The position numbers and the translations under genes are program-made. The notes under the pieces are model-generated. The model was not told the DNA's origin and searched no databases. It saw only the letters and a program-made list of their open reading frames with translations. Positions 24,192 through 28,678 of a stretch of 28,678 nt of DNA are shown piece by piece. Every line of letters starts with the position of its first letter. Within the stretch, counting starts at the first letter, position 1. Origin of the DNA: a virus; IMG/VR virus record IMGVR_UViG_3300020213_000615, positions 1 to 28,678 of that record. One strand, 5' to 3'.

Positions 24192-24225
24192 TACTATGAG
24201 CAGAGCAATTGCTCTGCTCATAGTA
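24192..24225. other. 34-base perfect palindrome after spoVR
   Basis: A perfect inverted repeat with AATT at its centre and the core GCAGAGCA / TGCTCTGC, flanked by arms of TACTATGA and TCATAGTA. It has no T-run after it, unlike the terminators, so it may be a bidirectional transcription stop, a regulator-binding site or a recombination site. The core is shared with the hairpin at 22578-22596. Confidence 0.8.
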
Positions 24226-24253
24226 AATTACTATTTAAAGGGAAAGAAAGTTA

Positions 24254-25165
24254 ATGTTTAAATTCTTATTGGGTTTTGCGGTTGTTATTGGGTTTGCTGG
24301 AACGGGGTTTGCTCAGAATAAATTCAAAGATGACGCAGACAAGGCAGCATATCTACAAGATATCAGTGTAACAATTCATGCAGGAGGCGCACAAGGATCA
24401 GGTGTCATCAAGACCGTTAAAGATACTAACTATGTATGGACGTGTGGACACGTAGTACAGCATTTGCGTAGCACTAGAACAGTAATTGATTCAAAGAGCG
24501 GATCAACCAAAACCATTGTTGAATTCGCTGACGCAAAGATTGTCAAGGAATTGATTGAAGATGGAAGAGCGGTTGGAAAGTTGGAAATGGATGCTGAAGT
24601 TCTTAGGTATAGTGACGCAGAGAATGGTGAAGACTTGTCATTACTTCGTGTTCGCAAGAAGAATTTCATCAAGACCAGTGTGAATTTCTATCTGGATTCC
24701 AAGATTCCACCAGTAGGTTCCAAATTGCTACACGTTGGCAGTTTGTTGGGTCAAATGGGTAGCAATAGTTTGACCAGTGGGGTTATGTCTCAGCACGGTC
24801 GTGTATATGCAACGAAAGTTTACGACCAAAGCACTTGCGCAGCATTTCCAGGTAGTAGTGGTGGTGGTGTTTACTTGGAAAGTGATGCAAAGTATGTAGG
24901 AATGATTGTTCGTGGCGCAGGAGAAACGTTCAATCTAATGGTTCCAGTTCGCCGTATGGAACTGTGGGCAAAACACGTCAAGATTGGGTTTACAATGGAT
25001 GATAGTGCAGTTCCAACTGAGGAAGAACTTCGCAAATCTCCAATTGAAGATTCTGGAGTTGTATTTCATGCTGATCCTGCCAAAATTGCACCTCCTCACG
25101 CAAGAGAGAAGGAATTTCCATTCCTTATTTATCTAAAGGATACGCAGATTCCGCTAATTAAGTAA
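24254..25165 (+). CDS. Exported trypsin-like serine protease
   Basis: 303 residues from ATG, with AAAGGGAAAG upstream. A signal peptide is clear: M-F-K-F-L-L-G-F-A-V-V-I-G-F-A-G-T-G-F-A with likely cleavage after residue 20. The trypsin/HtrA-like domain holds a full triad: His66 in W-T-C-G-H-V-V, Asp127 in G-E-D-L-S-L-L, and Ser202 in F-P-G-S-S-G-G-G. Residues 64 and about 195 are cysteines that could pair. No PDZ domain is visible; the C-terminal 60 residues are an unassigned tail. Sec export suggests it acts in the periplasm or outside the cell. A secreted protease is uncommon among phage genes. It sits between the spoVR palindrome and a strong terminator, so it is probably its own transcript. 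Confidence 0.9.
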   Translation: MFKFLLGFAVVIGFAGTGFAQNKFKDDADKAAYLQDISVTIHAGGAQGSGVIKTVKDTNYVWTCGHVVQHLRSTRTVIDSKSGSTKTIVEFADAKIVKELIEDGRAVGKLEMDAEVLRYSDAENGEDLSLLRVRKKNFIKTSVNFYLDSKIPPVGSKLLHVGSLLGQMGSNSLTSGVMSQHGRVYATKVYDQSTCAAFPGSSGGGVYLESDAKYVGMIVRGAGETFNLMVPVRRMELWAKHVKIGFTMDDSAVPTEEELRKSPIEDSGVVFHADPAKIAPPHAREKEFPFLIYLKDTQIPLIK

Positions 25166-25170
25166 TTTTG

Positions 25171-25199
25171 AAACTCCAGGCAATGCCTGGAGTTTTTTC
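25171..25199 (+). terminator. Terminator after the serine protease gene
   Basis: AAACTCCAGGC, loop AAT, GCCTGGAGTTT, then TTT: an 11-bp stem with a T-run, a typical intrinsic terminator. Confidence 0.9.
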
Positions 25200-25208
25200 T
25201 GAAAATTG

Positions 25209-25216
25209 ACTAAATA
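25209..25216 (+). promoter_or_regulatory. TAAATA box, possible late promoter element
   Basis: ACTAAATA ends 23 bases before the TTG start at 25240 and lies right after a terminator, where a new transcript should begin. This is the best-placed of the four TAAATA boxes. Confidence 0.35.
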
Positions 25217-25239
25217 ATATTCTTACTTGGGAGACTCAT

Positions 25240-25758
25240 TTGAAAACCAAACGTAAATCTAAAAAGATCAAGTCTAAAAAACCTAAATCTAGGATTATCA
25301 AGACACAACCTAGCAAGGTAGTCAAAGCACCATCGTTTGTTATCAATCCTGAGCCAAAAGAACGTCCTGTGTCAAAAGAACAAATAAATAAAGTTGAACC
25401 TCTTAAATTTGTTATTGATTCCAAGTCAAAAGTAGGATTGACAAAAGTAAAATCAGAGATTGAACAACAAGAGAAGTTACAATCGCTTGCTGAACTTACA
25501 CCACAAGATAAGCTGCAAATGTTTGTTGATTTGGCGTGTTATCGTCCGGTGGATGATTTGGGTTTTGTGTATATTGATGTAAGCAACGCAGAAAATCAGG
25601 CGAGGGCAGAAAAGTGGTTTAATGACAATCTCACGTTCTTGGGAAAGAGGGATGCTGAAGAACTTAGGCGCATTTGGAATTGCGCAATCGAAGACGGAGG
25701 TTGGACAAGAATGCTCTTCAACGCCATTATCTTGCTCAAAGATAAATACGCCTGTTAA
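25240..25758 (+). CDS. Hypothetical basic protein
   Basis: 172 residues from TTG at 25240, with GGGAG about eight bases upstream. The first 60 residues are very rich in lysine (K-T-K-R-K-S-K-K-I-K-S-K-K-P-K-S-R) and probably disordered, which suggests nucleic-acid binding. Residues about 85-172 look like a folded domain (P-Q-D-K-L-Q-M-F-V-D-L-A-C-Y, A-R-A-E-K-W-F-N-D-N-L, E-E-L-R-R-I-W-N-C-A). No family is recognised. Its last 107 bases overlap the next ORF in another frame; a +1 shift near 25744 would join it to that ORF. Confidence 0.7.
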   Translation: MKTKRKSKKIKSKKPKSRIIKTQPSKVVKAPSFVINPEPKERPVSKEQINKVEPLKFVIDSKSKVGLTKVKSEIEQQEKLQSLAELTPQDKLQMFVDLACYRPVDDLGFVYIDVSNAENQARAEKWFNDNLTFLGKRDAEELRRIWNCAIEDGGWTRMLFNAIILLKDKYAC

Positions 25759-26260
25759 TTGTGTAGTTACTCGTCCACCAACAAACGATCCAATGTTAGT
25801 CGCTGACACATTGGATCGTGTTCCGTTGCTTCCTGATGGCAACGTGTGGGTTTTAATGAGAGATGGACGAGATGTTGGCGGGTCAATGAGTCTTTTGCCT
25901 GAAGTGTTGATTGGAATGATGTTGGATCGCAGTTGGAAACTTGCAGATAAAGTTTATAGACGGTCACTTCCAGAACACACCAAATTCAAATCTGTAAAAA
26001 CCAATAGAAGGTATTTTGGTTGTATTGGGTACTGGTTAAGATTTACACGTCTTCCGCCAGAATTAGCTTGGTGTGATGAAGAAAAATTCAGTATGTCAGA
26101 ACCGATTTGGGATCGGACTGATGTAGAGGATTCTTCTTGGTATACAATGCCAATTTTATTGACGTGTCCAGAGGGCGGAACGGTTGTTGATCCGTTTAAA
26201 ACAACGAAATTCGTTGAAGAGGCAGCATCGAAATTAGGTAGAAAATTTGTCTTGATTTAG
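25652..26260 (+). CDS. Degenerate DNA N4/N6-methyltransferase-like protein
   Basis: About 202 residues if started at ATG 25652 (GGGAAAGAGGG just upstream); ATG 25622 is an alternative. Both overlap the previous gene, and the first 30 residues read less like the fold than what follows. The fold resembles beta-class methyltransferases: V-N-C-V-V-T-R-P-P-T (residues 35-44) stands where 'VDCVVTSPPY' is expected, then G-N-V-W-V-L-M-R-D, P-I-W-D, and near the end G-G-T-V-V-D-P-F-K-T-T-K-F...L-G-R-K-F-V-L-I, where active enzymes have 'DPFaGSGTT' and 'GRrfigiE'. The catalytic Tyr (DPPY) is Thr and the SAM-binding glycines are missing, so methylation is unlikely. A regulatory or anti-restriction role is speculation. 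Confidence 0.65.
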   Translation: MLKNLGAFGIAQSKTEVGQECSSTPLSCSKINTPVNCVVTRPPTNDPMLVADTLDRVPLLPDGNVWVLMRDGRDVGGSMSLLPEVLIGMMLDRSWKLADKVYRRSLPEHTKFKSVKTNRRYFGCIGYWLRFTRLPPELAWCDEEKFSMSEPIWDRTDVEDSSWYTMPILLTCPEGGTVVDPFKTTKFVEEAASKLGRKFVLI

Positions 26261-26280
26261 TGTTAAAACAGGAGTACGAT

Positions 26281-26442
26281 ATGAAAGATATTAATAAGCT
26301 TCGTGAAAAGATGAAAGCCTTGTCGAATCAAGGCACAGATTATATAAAGCACATTGGCAAGTATGTTGAATTGGCAAATGTTTTGCCTCAAGAAAATAAG
26401 GATATTAAAGATATGCCAATTGATAACAAGAAAAAAGATTAA
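26281..26442 (+). CDS. Small hypothetical protein
   Basis: 53 residues. AGGAG lies seven bases before the ATG at 26281; an in-frame TTG/ATG upstream at 26260 is less well placed. It is charged, with a helical first half (I-N-K-L-R-E-K-M-K-A-L, I-K-H-I-G-K-Y-V-E-L-A) and a lysine-rich tail. No family is recognised. It sits eight bases before the polymerase gene. Confidence 0.55.
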   Translation: MKDINKLREKMKALSNQGTDYIKHIGKYVELANVLPQENKDIKDMPIDNKKKD

Positions 26443-26450
26443 CATTATTT

Positions 26451-27842
26451 ATGAATTATATTGAAGACGAACGTGGATTTGAACATTTACATTTGCACAC
26501 TGATATGAGCCTTCTTGATGGTTTTGGAACGACAGTAGAGTATTCAGAACGCGCTCCCAAGATCAATCAGCAATTTTTGTGTGTTACCGATCATGGTATG
26601 ATGGCTGCAATCCCACAGCAAATTAGAGCCTGTGAAAAAAATAAAATTACTCCAATTTTCGGGTGTGAACTTTACCTTCAGGATAAACATCCATCAAAAG
26701 ATGACTTTGCTCAAATGACGAGCAAAGAAAAGGGCGAAATAAGAAAGTCTTATCATCTTCTTGCAATTGCTTATACGAATCAAGGATATAGCAATCTTGT
26801 CAAGTTATCATCATGGGCATGGATGAATGGATTCTATTATAAGCCTCGTGTAACGCATGAACAATTGCGTAAACACAAAGAAGGAATTATCTTTACGTCT
26901 TGTTGTTATAATGGCGAGGTAGGTCAAGCGTTTGATAAAGGTGGAGAAGATGCTGCTTACGCAATGATTGAAAAGTATCGTGATCAATTCGGAGAAAACT
27001 TCTATCTTGAATTGATGATGTTGGATTACAACAAGCAGAAACCTTTTGATGCTTTTTTGATCAAGGCACATGACAAGTACAAAATTCCACTCATACTAAC
27101 TCAAGACACTCATTATTGTGAAAAGGAAGACAGTAAATTTCAAAGATATATGTTGATGATTCAGAAGGATTCATCAATTAAAGAGATTGAAAATAAGTTA
27201 TCTGCTGATGATAAAGCCGACATTTTTGAGTTACAAGACACCAACTTGTGGATGAAAAGCGAACGAGAATTGAATGAGAAATGGCTGGCGATGTACCAAG
27301 ATGTCATTCCTTATGATTTGTATGTACAAGCAAAGATGAATACGGTAGCGATTTGTCAAAAGGCTAAAAATGTTCAAATCGACAGAAGTATGAAGTTACC
27401 AGAACTTCCTGATGCAAATGATCGTTTCAAAGAGGCTGTAATAGAAGGCGCAAAAAGTCGTGGTATTACTAACAATAGGAAATACAAGGACAGAATTAAA
27501 GAAGAATATGATTTGATTTGTCGTAAAGGATTTGCAAGTTATTTCCTGATTCAAAAACAGATGACCGATGAAGCACGTAGAATCTGTCCAAGTCTTCTAG
27601 GATGGGGAGATGGCAGTGAAGCCGTTGGACCAGGAAGAGGTTCGGTTTGCGGATCATTAGCATGTTATTGTTTGGGAATTACAGATGTTGACCCAATCAG
27701 ACACAAATTGTTGTTTAGTCGATTTTTGAGTGAAAGTCGTGGTGGTCGTTCTTACAGGTTAAAGTTTAGCGGAAAACCAATTACTAGAGCGGAGACATTA
27801 GTTGAAAACATATTGGCAGAATGTGATGAAGAAAACATCTGA
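26451..27842 (+). CDS. dnaE: DNA polymerase III alpha (DnaE-type), N-terminal half only
   Basis: 463 residues; DnaE proteins are usually over 1,000. Residues 1-225 are a PHP domain with apparently complete metal ligands: H-L-H-L-H (12-16), T-D-H-G (46-49), G-C-E (Glu73), S-Y-H (His102), S-C-C (Cys151/152) and D-T-H (Asp219, His221). E. coli DnaE has lost several of these; intact PHP domains can act as 3'-5' proofreading exonucleases. The start of the polymerase core follows (F-A-S-Y-F-L-I-Q, G-P-G-R-G-S at 393-398, G-I-T-D-V-D-P, L-L-F-S-R-F-L). It stops before the P-D-F-D-x-D-F catalytic aspartates, ending in R-G-G-R-S-Y-R-L-K-F... So the second half must be a separate gene, or the protein is not a polymerase. 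No ribosome binding site is obvious. Confidence 0.85.
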   Translation: MNYIEDERGFEHLHLHTDMSLLDGFGTTVEYSERAPKINQQFLCVTDHGMMAAIPQQIRACEKNKITPIFGCELYLQDKHPSKDDFAQMTSKEKGEIRKSYHLLAIAYTNQGYSNLVKLSSWAWMNGFYYKPRVTHEQLRKHKEGIIFTSCCYNGEVGQAFDKGGEDAAYAMIEKYRDQFGENFYLELMMLDYNKQKPFDAFLIKAHDKYKIPLILTQDTHYCEKEDSKFQRYMLMIQKDSSIKEIENKLSADDKADIFELQDTNLWMKSERELNEKWLAMYQDVIPYDLYVQAKMNTVAICQKAKNVQIDRSMKLPELPDANDRFKEAVIEGAKSRGITNNRKYKDRIKEEYDLICRKGFASYFLIQKQMTDEARRICPSLLGWGDGSEAVGPGRGSVCGSLACYCLGITDVDPIRHKLLFSRFLSESRGGRSYRLKFSGKPITRAETLVENILAECDEENI

Positions 27843-28002
27843 AGAACAACTTGATATAATAATCGAAGTTGCTCGTAATAAATTCAATGATGAAATTAAT
27901 AATCTTGCTAAAGCGAAGCGAGATTATGAAGCAGCGGAAGCAATGTATAAAATGACACAGAAGTTGAAAACTAACACTAAAAAAAGGGAAAATAATGTTT
28001 AA
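27826..28002 (+). CDS. Small hypothetical coiled-coil protein
   Basis: 58 residues from ATG at 27826, overlapping the dnaE fragment by 17 bases. It is a single charged helix (E-Q-L-D-I-I-I-E-V-A-R-N-K-F-N-D-E-I-N-N-L-A-K stretch, then A-A-E-A-M-Y-K-M). No family is recognised. It is followed directly by the start of a frame-shifted gene. Confidence 0.5.
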   Translation: MKKTSEEQLDIIIEVARNKFNDEINNLAKAKRDYEAAEAMYKMTQKLKTNTKKRENNV

Positions 28003-28160
28003 TGGAATCTATCGTTGTAAATGGCTTGGTGACGGGGCGAAATCATTAAGGCGAGATTGCTGACAGACTAGAAGCAGAGATTGTTTATCTGAGAGAAATG
28101 GAAGCTGCTGGTCTGAAAATGTCTGAAGAAATGAATGATGATTATGCATTCTTTACCAGT
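27995..28160 (+). pseudogene. Frameshifted and truncated phage gene interrupted by the TnpB element
   Basis: ATG at 27995 opens M-F-N-G-I-Y-R-C-K-W-L-G-D-G-A-K-S-L, then stops at TGA 28061. Dropping one G in AAGGCGAG at about 28050 would give S-E-I-A-D-R-L-E-A-E-I-V-Y-L-R-E-M-E-A-A-G-style reading in the other frame, which runs on as M-E-A-A-G-L-K-M-S-E-E-M-N-D-D-Y-A-F-F-T before it becomes a composition unlike coding sequence at about 28160. So the gene carries a +1 frameshift (or an assembly error) and is cut off at its 3' end. The break lies where the IS200/IS605-type left end begins. Confidence 0.6.
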
Positions 28161-28254
28161 CTTCGGAGCCGAAAGCCCCTACATCGTAGATGCTGGCAGG
28201 CAAAGCGACCGAGCGGAGCGAGGGAGACTGCTTGCCAGCCCTTTAGGGTAGGGG
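28161..28254 (+). other. Predicted structured RNA/DNA region at the element's left end
   Basis: An outer stem CCCCTAC (28176-28182) with GTAGGGG (28248-28254) encloses a 10-bp stem GCTGGCAGGC (28192-28201) with GCTTGCCAGC (28230-28239, one G-T pair). The loop contains a CGAGCGGAGCGAGG stretch. A small hairpin precedes it. It may be the single-strand hairpin end used in transposition or a functional RNA; sequence alone does not decide. Confidence 0.45.
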
Positions 28255-28397
28255 ATGAAGGCGATGCACTAAAAATTAACTCATTCTTGAAGCAAAATCA
28301 AGCAAGGTTAAAACAGGACAAACGCACCGTCCCCTGAAATTCGGATAAAAATCAGATGTCCTTGCTCAAAAATGTCGGGACAGGACTATATAAGTGT

Positions 28398-28547
28398 ATG
28401 GATAAGGAAAATGTAACAAAAGACGTAGTAGTACGAGTGCAACCAACACTCTTCGTACAGTTCCAAGCAAAGTGCAAAAACAACTACAAGACAATCTCCG
28501 AAGTTGTCCGTGAGTTGATGGTCAAATACATCAAGGAAGACAAGTGA
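28398..28547 (+). CDS. Ribbon-helix-helix protein upstream of tnpB
   Basis: 49 residues from ATG at 28398 (an upstream ATG at 28356 is possible). The sequence V-V-V-R-V-Q-P-T-L-F-V-Q-F-Q-A-K-C followed by T-I-S-E-V-V-R-E-L-M-V-K-Y-I-K fits the strand-helix-helix of CopG-like DNA-binding proteins. Its stop overlaps the GTG of tnpB (GTGA), so the two are likely coupled. It may repress tnpB or the element. TnpB elements with such a partner are not the classic layout. Confidence 0.6.
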   Translation: MDKENVTKDVVVRVQPTLFVQFQAKCKNNYKTISEVVRELMVKYIKEDK

Positions 28548-28678
28548 AATACCTGTATTCCTACAAACTGAGGTTGTCACCAACCACCACACAAGAAGTA
28601 TTGCTCGCCAAACACTTCGGTTGCAACAGGTTCGTGTTCAACCACTTCCTCGATAAAAGGATACAAGAATATAAAACC
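28544..28678 (+). CDS. tnpB: TnpB RNA-guided nuclease (3' partial)
   Basis: Starts at GTG 28544, with AAGGA upstream, and overlaps the RHH stop by four bases; 45 codons are visible before the window ends. The segment Y-S-Y-K-L-R-L-S-P-T-T-T-Q-E followed by L-L-A-K-H-F-G-C-N-R-F-V-F-N-H-F-L is the OrfB/TnpB N-terminal (HTH_OrfB_IS605) signature ('YkyRLyPt..Q...l...fg..R.vyN..L'). TnpB proteins are RuvC nucleases guided by an RNA from the element's 3' end. The RuvC domain lies beyond the window, so activity cannot be judged here. Confidence 0.85.
   Translation, partial: MKYLYSYKLRLSPTTTQEVLLAKHFGCNRFVFNHFLDKRIQEYKT

Larger units (their letters stand above)
28157..28678 (+). mobile_element. Partial IS200/IS605-family TnpB element (left part)
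   Basis: TTAC at 28153-28156 fits the target motif next to the left end of some IS605-family members. It is followed by a small hairpin (TTCG, loop GAGC, CGAA at 28163-28174), a larger structured region, a ribbon-helix-helix ORF and the start of tnpB. The element runs off the window, so the right end and any transposase (TnpA) are not visible. The exact left end is inferred. Confidence 0.6.

Noticed and set aside
26451-27842. Split intein in dnaE.
   Set aside because: The end of the ORF shows no intein start (no Cys/Ser block with intein motifs), so a split intein is not supported.
28098-28337. A 79-residue + strand ORF through the left end of the TnpB element.
   Set aside because: Its first 20 residues are the tail of the broken gene, but the rest translates the structured end of the element and is not protein-like.

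Overview
The window is a stretch of a large tailed-phage genome (Caudoviricetes). Baseplate J-like and P2 gpI-like proteins point to a contractile tail. The evidence is tightly packed genes, nearly all on the + strand, with 4-base GTGA/ATGA overlaps, many TTG and GTG starts, a tail/baseplate module, and phage-type nucleotide and DNA-replication genes. The sequence alone does not name the host. A Gram-negative host is plausible because the PrkA, YeaH and SpoVR homologues look closest to the enterobacterial YeaG/YeaH/YcgB forms. I see no tRNA, rRNA or CRISPR array.

Layout. (1) 1-9603: baseplate and tail genes. These are a partial baseplate J-like protein, a tail protein I-like protein with a long beta-rich extension, small tail proteins, a GT-A-like protein, a coiled-coil protein, and two PKD-domain tail/adhesin proteins, the second with a Kelch-like end. 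(2) 9648-12416: a 922-residue protein with 34 units of an 11-residue FGP repeat; it shares its N-terminal module with the two PKD proteins. (3) 12386-15291: a Rossmann-like protein, several small hypotheticals, and two minus-strand genes set into the + strand array, one only 53 residues long. (4) 15302-18832: a peptidase C26 (glutamine amidotransferase-fold) protein, thymidylate synthase and dihydrofolate reductase, which form a possible folate/dTMP group, with hypotheticals and a FmdB-like zinc ribbon. (5) 19092-24183: a complete PrkA - YeaH (DUF444/VWA) - SpoVR set, richer in GC than its surroundings. Each gene has its own leader, and there is a hairpin after each one. (6) 24254-27842: an exported trypsin-like protease, a basic protein, a degenerate DNA-methyltransferase-like protein, a small ORF, and the N-terminal half of a DnaE-type DNA polymerase III alpha subunit that stops before the catalytic aspartates. 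(7) 27826-28678: a small ORF, a frameshifted and truncated gene, and the left part of an IS200/IS605-type TnpB element (structured left end, ribbon-helix-helix ORF, first 45 codons of tnpB).

The most unusual content is the whole PrkA-YeaH-SpoVR module, a bacterial stationary-phase/sporulation signalling system, carried by a phage. A short palindromic box (TAAAGTTTA) recurs in the intergenic regions before each of these three genes, and SpoVR is bracketed by two hairpins sharing the same core. The FGP-repeat adhesin, the three tail proteins with one shared N-terminal module, the TnpB element lying beside a broken gene and a half-length polymerase, and the methyltransferase-like protein with altered catalytic motifs are further points of interest.
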